Assembly: GCA_026826555.1 (NCBI GenBank)
Contig: JAKSZT010053764.1
Coordinates: 12,870,536 to 12,934,535 of the forward strand
Direction of reading: 5' to 3'
Origin: Tolypeutes matacus
Lineage: Eukaryota; Chordata; Mammalia; Cingulata; Chlamyphoridae
DNA: 64,000 nt
Part shown: positions 49,807 to 62,475 of the stretch, piece after piece
Position numbering within the stretch: position 1 is the first letter of the stretch
How the letters are laid out: every line of letters begins with the position of its first letter
Position numbers and translations under genes: made by a program
Notes under the pieces: generated by a model
What the model saw: only the letters and a program-made list of their open reading frames with translations
What the model was told of the DNA's origin: nothing
Database searches by the model: none

Positions 49807-52800
49807 AATCCTCAATATGCTCATGGAGATACAAGAACTAAATGATATGAGCAAAACACTGAGTGAACAATATGGGAATCTCTTTGAGATTCTGAACAGG
49901 AAAGAAACAGTAATACTGAAGTTGAAGAACACAATAACTGAAATGAAAAATTCCCTAAATGGCTTCAACGGCAGATGTGAGGTGGCAGAAGAAAGAATCA
50001 ACAATCCTGAAGACAAGACAATTGAAGTGATTCACGCTGAGGAGCAGAAAGAAAAAGAATTTTTTAAAAATAAAGATATCTGTGGGATACCATAGAGTGA
50101 ACTAATATTCTTATTATGGTAGCCAGGGGGAGAAGAAGAAAGAAATGAACAGAATGAATGTACAAAAAAATATTGGCAGAAAATCTTCCAAATTTAAAGA
50201 AAAACATGAATATGCATATTCAAGAAGCCCAGCAAATCCTAAACAATATAAACTCCAAGGGAACCATGACAAAGCACAAATTAATCAAATTGTCCTATGC
50301 CAAAGACAAGGAGTTCTGAAATCTGCAAGAGAAAAGCAACAAGTATGTACAAGGCAGTCCCAATAAAATTAAGTGTCAATATCTCATCAGAAACTATGAG
50401 AGCCAGAAGGCAGTGGTATGAAATATTTAAAGTACTGAAAGAAAATAATTGCTTACCAAGAATTTTATATCCCACAAGACTTTCAATAATGAGGGAGAGA
50501 TGAAGACATTCCAGATAAAGAAAAGTTGAGGGCGTTCACTACCACTAGTCCTGCCCTATAAGCAATGCTAAAGGGAGTTCTTCAGACTGAAAGGAAAGGA
50601 GACTAAACAGTAGATCAAAAACATCATTAAGAAATAAAAACCTCCCATAAAGGTAAATATATAGGTAATTATAAATGCCAGTACTATTTTACTGTATTTT
50701 CTGATATATAGCTACTTCTTACTTATACATGCTAAAATGCAAATGCATAAAATGTAATGATAAATCTATGATTTTGGGCATTTAATATACAAAAATACAA
50801 TCTGTGACAAGTACAACAAAAAGATGGGGCAGCAGGATATAAGAACTGTGTATTAGTATGCTATTAAAGATAAGTTGGTATCAAATCAAATATGATTTTT
50901 ATGTATTTAGTATGTTTAATTTAGGCCCCATGGTAACCATAAAGAAAATACATGAAAATTATATTCAGAAAGACATGAGAAGGAACTCAAAATGGTACAA
51001 TACAAAAAAATTAAATAAATGAAAATTGACATTAATGGAAAAATTGAGGGACAAAAAACGTATAAGAATTACAAAGACAAAATAGCAAAATTGCTGAAGA
51101 AAGTCCTCTATTATCAGTAGTGACTATAAATGTAAATGGATAAAACTCTCCCATTAAAAGGCAAAGACTGGCAGAATGGATTAAAAAGCATGACCCAAGT
51201 ATATTCTGTCTACAAGAGATTCATTTTAAATTGAAAGACATAAGTATTCTGAAAACGTGAGGATGGAAAAGAATATATATCTTACAAATAGTAAACAAAA
51301 GTGAGCTGTGGTAGTTATATTACTACCAGATAAAATAGAGTTTAAGTGAAAAACAGTTAAAAGGGTCAAATATGGTCATTATATAATGATAAAGGGTTCA
51401 GTTGAAAAGATGTAGCAATTATAAACCTATATGTACCTAACAGCAGAGCCACCAAATATATGAAGCAAATATTGACAGATTTGAGGGGAAAATAGATGGT
51501 TCTATATTAATAGTAGATTTTAATACACCACTTTGAAAAACAGATACAACATCTAGACAGTTCAGTAAGGAAAAAGATTTGAACAATACTGTAAACCATC
51601 TAGACCTAAAAGACATATATAAAATAATTCACCCAACAGTAGCAGAATATAAATCTACTGGAGTGCACATGGATCATTCTTGCACATGGGCAAAAGAAGA
51701 AATCACAAGGAAAATTAGGAAATATCTTGAGGTGAATGAAAATGAAAACAACATACCAGAACTTATGGGATACAGCAAAGTGCTGACAGGGAAATTTATA
51801 GTTGTAAATGCTTACATTATAAAAGAAGAAAATCTCAATCACAGACCTAGCCTCAAAACTGGAATTTCTAGAAAAAGAAGAGCAAACTAAACCTAAACCA
51901 AGCAGAAGGAAGGAAAAAACAAAGATTAGAGCAGAGATAAATGAAATAGAGAATAAAACAACAAAAGAGAGAATCAACAAAACCAAATATTGATTCTTTG
52001 AAAAGGTTAATAAAATTGACAAACCTGTAGCTAGACTGACAGAGAAAAAAAGAGAGGACACAAATAACTAAAAACAGAAATGAAAACAGAAATGAAAGGG
52101 GGTCATAGAAATAAAAGGACAATAAGAGTATGCTATGAACAAATGTATGCCAACAAATTAGATAACCTAGATGAGATGGAGAAATTCCTAGAAATGCATA
52201 AAATATCTACACTGATCCAAAAAGAAGTAGATGATCTCAACAAACCAATAACTAGTTAAGAGATTGAATCAGTAATCAAAAACCTCCCTGAAAATACACC
52301 ACATTGACAGAATGGAGGGGAAAAAAAAAATCTCATGATCATCTCAATTGATGCAGAAAAGGCATTTGATAAAATTCAGCACTGCTTCTTGATTAAAACA
52401 ATTAGGAAAATAAGATTAGAAGGAAATGTCCTGAACATGATAAAGGGCATGAAAGAACCCACAGCTAACATCATATTCAAAATTGTGAGAGCCTGAAAGC
52501 TTTCCCTCTAAGATCAGGACCAAGATAAGGATGTCTACTGTTATCCACTGTTATTCAAGTACTACCTAGAGCAAATAGAAAAGTGAAAAAAATAAAAGAA
52601 TCCAAATTCCAAACGAAGAAGTGAAACTTTCCCTATTTGGAGATGACATGATCCTATAAACAGAAAATCCTGAAAAATCCACAACAAAGATATTAGAGCT
52701 ATTAAATGATTCAGCAAACTGGCAGCATTCAAGATCAACATGCAAAAATCAGTAGTGATTCCATACAATAGTAATGAACACTCTGAAGAATAAGTCAAGA

Positions 52801-53261
52801 AAAAAATTAAATTTACAACAGAAACTAAAAGAATCAAATATCTAGGAATAAATATAACCATGGATGTAGAGAACTCATACCCAGAAAACTATAAAACATT
52901 GCTGATAGAAATCAAAGAACACTTAATAAATGGAATGACCTTTTGTGTTCATGGATTGGAAGACTATTATTAAGATGTCAATTCTACTCAAAGCGATTTA
53001 CTCATTCAATGCAATCCCAATGAAAATTCCAATGGCCTTCTTTGCAGAAATGGAAAAATCAATTATCAAATTTATATGGAAGGTTAAGGGCCCTGCATAG
53101 TCAAAGCCATCTTGAAAAAGAAGAACAAAGTCAGAGGACTCATGTGTCCCAATATTAAAACTTATTGCAAAGCCACAATAATCAAAACAGCAAGGTACTG
53201 GCACAAGGACAGATATATAGACCAATGGAATCAAATTGAGAGTTTGGCCATATGGCCAACT

Positions 53262-53399
53262 TATTTTTTTTTAAAGGAGGTACCAGGGATTGAACCCAGG
53301 ACCTAGTACATGGCAAGCAGGTGCTCAAAAACGTGAGCTACATCCATTCCCCGCCATTTTTTTTTCTTTTTTTTTAAAGATTTATTTTTATTTAACCCT
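53262..53399 (-). mobile_element. DAS-type SINE inside L1 ORF2, with extra tail remnant
   Basis: On the minus strand: B box GGTTCAATCCC, CTGGTACCTCC end and A tail (T run at about 53264-53272). GCCAACT at 53255-53261 is repeated at 53400-53406 where L1 ORF2 resumes. To the right of the SINE head (53355-53399) is a second T/A-rich stretch like the tail of another SINE, suggesting nested insertion. Confidence 0.8.
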
Positions 53400-55019
53400 G
53401 CCAACTAATTTTTGACAGGGGTGTGAAGACCACTCAATTGGGAAAGAATAGTCTCTTCAACAGTTGGTGCTGGGAAAATTGGATATCCATATGCAAAAGA
53501 ATGAAGGTGGACCCCTACCTCCTACTATATACAAAATCCAACTCAAAAATAGATAAAAAACCTAAATATAAGAACCATTACTACAAAAATCTTAAAGAAA
53601 ACTTAGGGAAGCATATTCAGGGCCTGTGTTAAGCAATGGTTTCTTAAACTTTACGCCCAAAACACAGGCAAAGAAAGGAAAAAGATAAATGGGACCTCAT
53701 CAAAATTAAAAATGCATGTGTATCAAAGAAGTTTATCAGAAAAGTAAAAAGACAGTTTAAATAATGGGAGAAAATATTTGGAAACCACATATCTGATAAG
53801 GGTTTAATATCCAGAATATATAAAAAATGCTAAAACTCAACAACAAAAAGATAACCCAATTTTTAAAACTGAGCAAAAGACTTGAATAGACGTTTCTCCA
53901 AAGAAGAAATACAAATGGCCCAAAAGCATGTGCAAAGATGTGCGACATCATTAGCTATTAGGGAAACGCAAATCAAAACCACAATGAGGTCCCGTTTCAC
54001 ATCCATTAGAATGGCTACAATTCTTTTAAAATGGAAAATTACAAGTGTTGGAGAAGATGTGGAGTAAAGGAAACATTCATTGTTGGTGAAAATGTAAAAT
54101 GGTGCAGCTGCTAGGGAAAACAATTTGACAGGTTCACAGAAAGTTCAATATAGAATTACCATATGACTGGGCAATCTCACTTACAGTATATACTGAAAGG
54201 AATTGAAAGCAGAGACTCAGATATTTGCACACCAATGTTTATTGCAGCATTTTTCCCAATTGCCAAAAGATGGAAGCAACCCAAGGGGCTATCAGCTAAT
54301 GAAGAGATAAATAAAATGTTGTATACACATAAAATGGAATATTATTCTGCCATAAAAAGGAATGAAGCTCTGATAAATGTGAAAACATAGATGACCCTTG
54401 TTTCATTCATGACATCATGTTGAGTGAAATAAGTCAGACACAAAAAGATAAAGATTGTATAATCTCACTATATGAAATAATTAGGTTAAGAGAAGTCATA
54501 GAGTCAGAAACTAGAATATAGGTTACCAGAGGCTGTCAAAGGCATAAGAAATGGGGAGTTAATCCTTCAATTTTACAGTGTTTAGTTGGGTTGATGGAAA
54601 CATTTTGGTAATGATGGTAGTTGTGGTAGTGCAACATTGTGAACGTAATTATCAACTCTGAAGTATATATTTGAACGTGGTTAAAAGGGGGAAATGTTAG
54701 GTTGCATTTATGGAACTGAAATAATTAAAAAAAATAAATCCGTCGACTTGCACAACACAAACAGTGAACCCTAAGTTAAACCAGGGGCAATAGTTAATAG
54801 CAAAATTATGAAAATGTGCTTTCATCATTTGTAACAGGTGTATCACACCAGTGCAAGGTCTTAATAATAAGATGGGAATCCTGTATTTTATGCATGCTGG
54901 TTCTTGTAACCCACAACTTCTCTAACAGAAAAAACAAATTTTTAAAAATTAATTCTTCCCTTAAAATAATACGTTGGAGGAGAGTCTAAAAAAAAACAAA
55001 TTTTGTAATGTTAATGAAA

Positions 55020-55480
55020 ATGGAGGGATTACAGTATTAATCCATCTCTATGTAAATTAATTGAAAGGATTTCTTTTTGGAAATAAAATCCATAATGAGT
55101 AGAGCTGATAAAACATATTTTTATCTCCAGTAAAATTAAATTCCAGGGTATATCAACAGATTTAGTCATTAAATCAAGCACTGTATTATCTGACCCTAAA
55201 TAATGAACATTAATCAAAGATACCACCAACAGCTTTAATTATAAAAAACAGGATTTCTCACATTTTTAAAAGAAAAATAGCTCTAACAGATGTCGCTGCA
55301 ACAATCAATAGGGTAAAGAAACATACTAATTGGCCTCTGTATTTTTTTTTTATTGTAATATTCTAAATGTAACTATGCAAGGCCAAGCATAGGTTAATCA
55401 CTTTAAATATTAAATTATCTGCAGTCTGGTTTCTGATTCCTTTGCTCAGCCGCTAACAGCCACCTTTTCTTCGGCCAGGG
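55020..55480. other. Repeat-free block, candidate conserved noncoding element
   Basis: After the L1 3' end the sequence shows no repeat family and carries several TAAT/ATTA cores (ATTAATCCATC, TTTAATTATAA, GGTTAATCACTTT) and clean GC-containing words near 55440-55475. It could be regulatory DNA. This is inference only. Confidence 0.3.
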
Positions 55481-55584
55481 AGAGTGTGGGTGTTGGTGTT
55501 TATAGAATTGGCTGCACCTGCCTTGTTGAAATGCTGTCCTAGGTTAGCTGCCATATGCCTGTGCTATCCTTGGAAAATATCTGC

Positions 55585-55681
55585 ATTTCCAATTCCCCTC
55601 CTCTCCTCTTCCCTCCTCTCCCGTCCTTTCCCCGCCCCTCCCCTCTCTTCTGCTCTTGGTCTTCTCTTGTCTTCCCTATCC

Positions 55682-55715
<34 letters not shown>

Positions 55716-55725
55716 CTTCCCTCAT
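55585..55725 (+). repeat. Pyrimidine-rich tract with (TC)n
   Basis: C/T-rich throughout with a pure (TC)n core at about 55688-55715. The frames of 62-137 codons across it are serine/leucine-rich by-products. Confidence 0.85.
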
Positions 55726-55839
55726 ATTTCTACTATTATGGTTCAATCTCCAGCTGCCTGTTCTCTTTTCAAGGGGCATTCAGTCCCATAGCTTTAACTA
55801 TTACCCTCAAGCTGAGGTTTCTCAAACTAGACTTCCAAT

Positions 55840-56235
55840 TCTGATTCATCTTAGATATAGTCCCTTCTTCCTATTAGACATTATCCTTAAGTATTAATCA
55901 TAGCAATCTATGAATGCCATTATCTTTCTCTACAAATTCCTTCTTCCTCTCAACTTCTCTTTCTTGATCAATATCAACATTATTCTGAAAGACTGATTTG
56001 GTGATTCTTTTGATTCATCTTTCTCTCCTCCTCAGTGTTTATTTTCCTGTAAAACCTTGTATTTTCTTCTTTAAAAATGTCTCTTCCAGCCATCTTATTC
56101 TAATCTTTCCCACAGCCACCATGTTAGCTCAATCCCTCATTTCCATACTTTCAGAATTCTGTCTACTGTGTTCTTCAAGCTGTTTTCCTGATTAAGTCAT
56201 TACCAATGTCAGTCTAGCTTACACACTTTTATCAG
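55840..56235 (+). mobile_element. Probable L2 fragment
   Basis: CACAGCCACCATGTTAGCTC-AATCCCTCATTTCC ... CTTCAAGCTGTTTTCCTG resembles the L2 3' region; decayed. Confidence 0.35.
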
Positions 56236-56368
56236 ACTAATTTGACTTAAACACTACATATATTGAATGACTTCCCCACTCAAGAAGCTGTAGTCATTGT
56301 TTTACTGTGTGTATCAGCCCAAGTCTAAACCACTAGCCAATACAAACACACTTACATAAAGATCAGTG

Positions 56369-56389
56369 CACACACACACACACACACAC
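56369..56389 (+). repeat. (CA)n microsatellite
   Basis: About ten CA units. Confidence 0.85.
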
Positions 56390-57199
56390 TAGCATTTATT
56401 ATTGCAACTGGCACATAATATACATGCAAAAATTTTGGTGATTGGTTAATGTACAAACACAACAGATTTTCTTTCTGTTCTCCACAAATGGTTACCACCA
56501 TTTAAATATACCTTTATACCCTGTTCTGAATTTCAGAAAGGAATGAGAAAAACTAGAATGTGACTGCACTACAGTAGCAATCATTCTGTGAATATACTAA
56601 CAGTATACTCCTGCTGGAAATATTCATGTTAGAGTATGATGATAATAAAGCCACAATACCGGACTCTAGGTAGTAGAAGCCAATTCACAGAAGTCCCCTT
56701 TCCCCTCCACTACACAAACCAGCACCACACTCACACCTTCAGCCCTGGCCAGTCATCTCACATCTGGTGAAAGATATTGGCAGAAACCTAATACCACTGA
56801 TGCCAAAGAAATTCGTAACAAATATCTTTACTGTAATGATCCTTTTAGAAAATGAGGAACACACTTAAAACTCAGGTAATTTTTAGCAAAGTTCTAAGAT
56901 GGTTGAATTCCAGTGAATTATTTTACTTTGAGGAGAAATGGGTTCATGGTCTATTTATTAGTGAATATTTTTGAATTACCAATAACAAATACAAGCTAGG
57001 AAGCAAGCAACTCACAAGAAAAGAAATATCAATAAGTAATATACATTTTAAAAGATCAGCCTATCTAGTCCTCAGAGAACGGCAATTTTTGTCATATGTC
57101 ATTTTCAAAAATTAAATAGTAATGACTGAAAAACAAACTTTAATGACTGTGAGAGTGCCTTGAGATGGAGCTTCTCAGACTCTGCTAGTGAAAATAGAA
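56390..57199. other. No gene or clear repeat recognised
   Basis: AT-rich DNA; nothing assignable. Confidence 0.4.
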
Positions 57200-57502
57200 T
57201 CAATTTTGCATAGTGGGACAAGAATGTTTAAAACACTCCTACATATGGATCCAGTACTTCCTAATTTAGTAACCTAGCCTAAGAAATAAGTATATAATAT
57301 TTTTTTTAAATTTACAGATTTTTGCCACAATTATTTATAAAAGTTAAATATTGGAATGAATCTAAGTGCTGAAAATTGTTAAAGTATATGAAGGAATATT
57401 ATACAACTATATATATTTTAACACTAGCATCTTGGGTAAATTTTTGTGGTATAATATTGAATGAAAAATCAGGATACTAAATTGTTTAAAAAGTGTTATA
57501 CA
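57200..57502 (+). mobile_element. L1 LINE 3' fragment, interrupted by composite SINE
   Basis: TTTGCCACAATTATTTATAA ... TATGAAGGAATATTATACAA ... TGTGGTATAATATTGAATGA-AAAATC resembles the old L1 3' passage. It resumes at about 57980. Confidence 0.4.
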
Positions 57503-57961
57503 GGGGGGGCGGATGTGGCTCAAATGGTTGGGCATCTGTCTCCCATGTGGAGGGACCTGGATTCGGTCCCCGGGACATCCCAGTGAGAATGAAGAAGGGT
57601 GTGGAGGGCCCACAGGCCACCGGCCTGTTCGCCGGCCACAAGTGAATGCACCGTGAGCGGGTGTGCCATCAGGCCCTGCCAAGCCACGCAGCAAGATAAT
57701 GACCTAGCAGGAGAGTGGCACAGGGGAGAGCCGGGACAAGCGCCAAAAGACTAGGGACTAGGGTGGCACAGGCGGTGGGATGCCTCTCTCCCACATTGCA
57801 GGTTCCCAGGATCAAATCCCAGTGAAGACAGAAGGAGAAGGATGAGAGGAGAGGGCAGGAGGTGGACGCGGAGAATTATCCAGCGAATGGACACCAAAGA
57901 AGATGGGGGGAGGGGGTGTTGAAAATGGATAAAAGTAAAATAAATAAATGGATAAATCTTT
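57503..57961 (+). mobile_element. Long composite tRNA-derived SINE (DAS-related)
   Basis: About 459 bp. A first tRNA-like head (GGATGTGGCTCAAATGGTTG, then GGATTCGGTCCCC) is followed by a unique GC-rich body, a second tRNA-like segment (CGGTGGGATGCCTCTCTCCC, then GGATCAAATCCC), a purine-rich part and an (AAAT)n-like tail. TTTAAAAAGTGTTATACA at 57485-57502 is repeated at 57962-57979 with one mismatch. The DAS group includes composite forms. I cannot name the subfamily safely. Many CpGs survive. Confidence 0.85.
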
Positions 57962-58015
57962 TTTAAAAAGTATTATACAAAATAAGAAAAAAGTATATTA
58001 GCATATACTTATATA

Positions 58016-58016
<1 letters not shown>

Positions 58017-58052
<36 letters not shown>
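58017..58052. repeat. (AT)n microsatellite
   Basis: About 18 AT units, followed by a T run that belongs to the neighbouring SINE tail. Confidence 0.9.
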
Positions 58053-58057
<5 letters not shown>

Positions 58058-58058
<1 letters not shown>

Positions 58059-58148
58059 TTTTTTTTTTTTTTAAGGCAGTACCAGAGATTGAACCCAGGG
58101 CCTCATATATGCGAGGCAGGCACTCAACCACTGAGCTACACCTGCTTT
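58058..58148 (-). mobile_element. DAS-type tRNA-derived SINE
   Basis: On the minus strand: GCAGGTGTAGCTCAGTGGTT, B box GGTTCAATCTC, CTGGTACTGCC, then the A tail (T run at about 58058-58072). The 145-codon plus frame that begins here (58109-58546) is not a gene. Confidence 0.8.
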
Positions 58149-58894
58149 GCAAAATATTTTTTAACAGAGGAAGAAAATTTTATAAAATGAAACCAGTTGT
58201 TATCTATTTATTTGAATTATATGTGGTTTTGTTTACTCCTCTACATTTTCTGAATCTTCTGCACTGTTTCAACATCACTTTCATAAATAAAAATAATATT
58301 TATTTATTTAAATTGAAAATGAAATCAAAGTCTGGATATGGGTCTACAAAAAAATTATATTTGGAACTCTTATGGAGAGTTCATAGAAAGTTGAGAAACA
58401 CATCTGTAGCAAAATCAAAAACAGTTCTGCTCTCAGCCCATTCTGTGAAATCAAGTTTAATTGCACAGTTCACTTTACTGCAGACTAATCCTTGTATAGC
58501 TGAATTGTATCCTCCCTACCCCTTACTAATGTATTTAAAAAGTTAGTTTTATATTTTAAATAGACCACCATAAAAAAGCTATTATAGCTATTATTTGTTG
58601 GAAGCAGTAGCGCAAAAGAAATAATGAGAACAATAGAGCCAAAATGCATCCTTTGCTAATTCAAAATAGGAAATGTGATTTTTTTTTTCCAGCTGATGTT
58701 TTCATGAAGCTTTGCTTTATCTAGTTGTGCTTCATGAGCATAAAGTTTTAACCAGTATTTTATTTAACATAAGTATTCAATAGCTTCATTAACCTAAGGT
58801 TATAAGGTGCACAATACTAATGCTGAAAAATAAGAAATTTAGTCAGTGTGTATATAACCTCAAATACCTTCTTAAAAACGATTTTTAAACACAA

Positions 58895-59090
58895 TACTTA
58901 AGAGTGTGGGCTCTGGAAACAGACTGGCAAGTGCTGTATCCAAGCTTCACCACCTAACATCTGTGCAATCTTGAGCAAGTTGCTTAACCATTATATACTT
59001 GGGATTGTTGGAACGGTAAATGATTTAAACATGCCAAGTGCTTAGAACAAAGCACAGCCCATAAAAAGTTCTATATGAATGTTACCTGTC
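58895..59090 (+). mobile_element. MIR SINE, nearly complete
   Basis: GAGTGTGGGCTCTGGAAACA-GACTGGCAAG ... ATCTTGAGCAAGTTGCTTAA-CC ... AAGTGCTTAGAACAAAGCAC follows forward MIR from head to 3' region. Confidence 0.75.
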
Positions 59091-60514
59091 ATTCCTATTA
59101 GCTGTTAAAGCCCATATTAAGTAATCTATGCTGGTCATATTTACTCAATTTATTAAAGGTTGATGAAATATCAGAATCTATTTCATAATATGTTGTAATT
59201 CTCACTGCAGAATATGAGATAAGAATTTTTATATTGAATAAAATATCCAATCATCCAGTTGTGCCACCAAATAATATTTATCACAAAAACTTATACATGT
59301 ATACATGCTTAGGTTATTCTTTGTGTATTCTTAGTATATAAGTTAGTTGTTATCATATCTGTTTCCAAAATTCTAAATAAAATATATTGCCAGATCTAAA
59401 CTTTTAAAAGTAAACAAATCCATTTTGCATTTCTGATTACTCAAGAAAAAGAATTCTTTCTTGAGATATTTTTTACTTCAGCCCATTGAACCTGGTACTG
59501 AAAAAAATGAGCCTGCAGGAAAGGTTAGAATGAAACGGGTCAAAGGAAATCTTTATCCAGCCTGATCCAATATTTTCCAAATCTCAAATAAAATAAGCAA
59601 ATACTGTTAAAAACACAAAACCATCAAATGAGTGACTTAGTATACCCCACAGGAGAAAAATGAACCAATGTTAAAGAACTAAAGAGATTTTATTTAATAT
59701 ATGATCCCTGCATCCACACTTCTATAAAATGAATGATTTTCTGAGGCACATTCTTATCATAGATAAATTCTGCAAGTGACACCATAAATACAGGGCTACT
59801 AAAGAAAGGACTAAGACCAAGGAGAAAGAAAACAGTTAAATTCAAGGCTGCAGATGACTTCTGTGACAAAAGTGAGAGGTTAACTCACCAACTGACTGGA
59901 TTTATTTCTGGAATTAGCCTAATGTGCCTGGGAAGTCAGAAGGAAGATGGATTTTACCACTGCTTGCTTGCTTGTGCTTCTAGGAGACTTCTCATCCCAA
60001 GGAATTTGTTGTATGTTTCAGAACAGTTCATAATTTAGGTTTCAATTTCCATCAGTATGGTGCTTTATCATTTTGCGTTAAACTTCAAATAACCTAAATG
60101 ATTTTTTAGGTTCATATATCTCAAAAGGAAGTTTAGCCATCAAAATTGGAGGTACTTGTTATTATAATATTCACTATATTACTTTATTTTTAAGGAAATG
60201 ATTGGTTTCTGCTCTTCATGTTTCATTTTAGGATACATTTTATGACCCAGGACTCATTAAATGTTGCTAATTTTTGTGTAAAATCTGCAAAATACTTGAT
60301 ATTAGTTTGTTAAATCAATAATTTAACTAAAAACGACTATATTTTGTTGTAAGTAGTACTTAGGAAATGGATTCTTCAAACACATATCTTTTAACTGACA
60401 GCCTATATTAAGTAGGATACAAATATACTAAATATATGTTATAGTATATAAATAGCATGCCATTATTTTAAAATATATTTACAGTTTCAAGATGTTCATT
60501 TGGAATTTTAAAAT
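59091..60514. other. No gene or clear repeat recognised
   Basis: AT-rich unique-looking DNA. Confidence 0.4.
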
Positions 60515-60635
60515 ATTGTTCTTTGGATTCAGACAGACTGATTTACCACATTACTGGTGAGAATTAATTTCTCTGAGCCCCTCATTTTTTGTATGTGAAA
60601 AGCAATACCAAAACCTTAAAACTTGTTTTAAGGAT
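60515..60635 (+). mobile_element. Possible MIR fragment
   Basis: TTGGATTCAGACAGACTGAT ... TAATTTCTCTGAGCCCCTCA is a weak forward MIR match. Confidence 0.35.
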
Positions 60636-62394
60636 AAGATGAAGAAAGTTCAGAAAACATATAACAAGTTTCCTAAACACAGAAGCATATCATATCTTCT
60701 CTTGAAGAGACAGATGTACAAACAATAAGAACTTGAGTTGAGACTCTTGATATTACTGCAGGAAAATATAATTCGTCTGTAAGAAGAAAGGATGGAAAAT
60801 GATGAATTGAGGAAATTTTCTACAAGAATCAGAAGACTTTCCTCTAAATTTTTTGAAATTATCACGAGTTACCAGTCTCTCTTCAGGCAAGACTATTGCC
60901 ATGAAATTGTCATGATGTAGAGAAGGTGGAATTCATCCACAACCAATCAAGTTAATGTTATCCATTCTAATTATTACCAGTCACAATATTACAAGAGTGA
61001 AAGCAAAGTATTAAATAAGTCATGATGAAAACAAATTAAAGAAAAAATGATTTATGAATAAAGGAGGATTGTATCATATCATGTAGATTTTCTCCATAAT
61101 ACATTACAGAGTAATAGAACATGGTATATGATTTAATTTGTTCCATGTGAGGTTAATTGATGATCCCCTTCAACCATCTGAAATGTCAGCCCAATAGTGA
61201 ATTCCTATCCAGGGATATGGCTTTCTCTTCTCGAAGCCACATTGTGAACCAAAAACATAATGCTTACTGGCTGATGATTTACATGTGAATAGTCATAAAA
61301 AAAGGAGCTTCTGAATATAAGTAGTCCTGAACATTGAGAAAAACATGAGGAAAATAAATAATGTTTGACTATATTTGTGGTCTAAAGATATGGTAATTGC
61401 TGAACATGAATGATAATCTAGAAGAAGAAAATGGTGAACTCAGCTAGACATGAACTAAATAGGTGGGACAGAAATAATTTTAGGAACGTTTTTATCCCAG
61501 GGGCTATAAAAATGTAATGAATTGATGATAACATTAATAGAGTTATGTCTTATCTGTCCTTTCCCTTTAAGTTGTATTTTCATTTTCTTTAAGAAAACTA
61601 AGTAAAAATCATATGTAAACGTCACTTGAAAACCATCCTACAACACTGGGAGAACCCATTTATAATTATTAGCAGTCCTTTCAGGATTGAATTGAGGGGA
61701 AGTATTTTCTTAAGATAAAAGGTCATTTTTAGCAGGAAAACAGAGAGAGGGAAGATCTTCACTTATGATGCCTGTAAAAGGAAACAAATGAAGTTTAAAA
61801 TCCCTGTCCTTTGTTCTCTATAATAAAAACCAGTGCATGGTATCTGAAGCAAAGCCAGAATCACAATGGAAGGAAAAGTAGTAATTTTAATAATGAGCTG
61901 CAGGGATATATGCATATCAATTAAAGAGCATTCAGCACTAAGTCAGTCAAATCATATGTAAAATTCTCTCCTTTCTAGAATGTGAAATTATTAGATTGAC
62001 TGTACTAACTTAATTATGAAATACCTCTATTTTCAATGTCATTTATTTCTTGGCCTGCATTTTCTTATTTTGTCCCTGTTGATTACAAAATTCATACTCA
62101 GACTTTAGCTTTCATTTATATTAAGGCAATTTAAAAATGACCTGCTTTTCTTTCTGATGATGAGATGACATTAAATGATCCCAGAATGTCAATGGAAAAT
62201 CAATGGAAAGCAAAAAAAAAATCCAAACACTGAAAAGAAAAATAATTTTAACATTATTTTTCAATTTAGCCTATTCCTTCTAAAAAGAAGATTCCTTCTA
62301 ACAAGAGGAATCTAACAAGAGGTTTCAAATTTTCCCAAATTGCAGAAAATTAGAAAACAAAACAATTGCATTACCTTCATACACAGTATTTTAA
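60636..62394. other. No gene or clear repeat recognised
   Basis: AT-rich DNA, short chance frames only. Confidence 0.4.
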
Positions 62395-62475
62395 AATGAT
62401 ATTAGGTATATACACATACATTATCTCATTTAGTCTTCAATAAAATCCTGTGTGAAAGTGGTGAAGAATAAATTG
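62395..62475 (-). mobile_element. Possible MIR fragment
   Basis: CATACATTATCTCATTTAGT-CTTCAATAAAATCCTGTG is a weak reverse MIR match. Confidence 0.35.

Larger units (their letters stand above)
48410..54960 (+). mobile_element. Long decayed L1 LINE (5' UTR, ORF1, ORF2, 3' UTR)
   Basis: 5' UTR-like text runs from about 48410. ORF1 remains lie at about 49810-50520 (EEQKEKEF coiled coil; later MRARRQWYEIFKVL and RILYPTRLSIM). ORF2 begins near 51120 with endonuclease text (VNG...QRLAEWIKKHDP-like, then LQEIHF-like). It goes on to reverse transcriptase (DAEKAFDKIQ near 52350; the usual F-A-D-D site reads F-G-D-D near 52640), and ends at about 54390 (YYSAIKRNEAL). Large gaps against normal L1 order occur near 51690 and 52290, besides many stops and shifts. 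The 3' UTR continues to about 54960. Two SINEs interrupt it. No part can be functional. The 5' limit is approximate. Confidence 0.8.

Noticed and set aside
51579..52122. Frames of 84-151 codons around 51.6-52.1 kb and similar ones to 54.4 kb
   Set aside because: Pieces of a broken L1 ORF2 or their reverse shadows; deletions and stops throughout.
55484..55897. 137-codon frame and overlaps
   Set aside because: Runs through a (TC)n pyrimidine tract, giving Ser/Leu-rich low-complexity translation.
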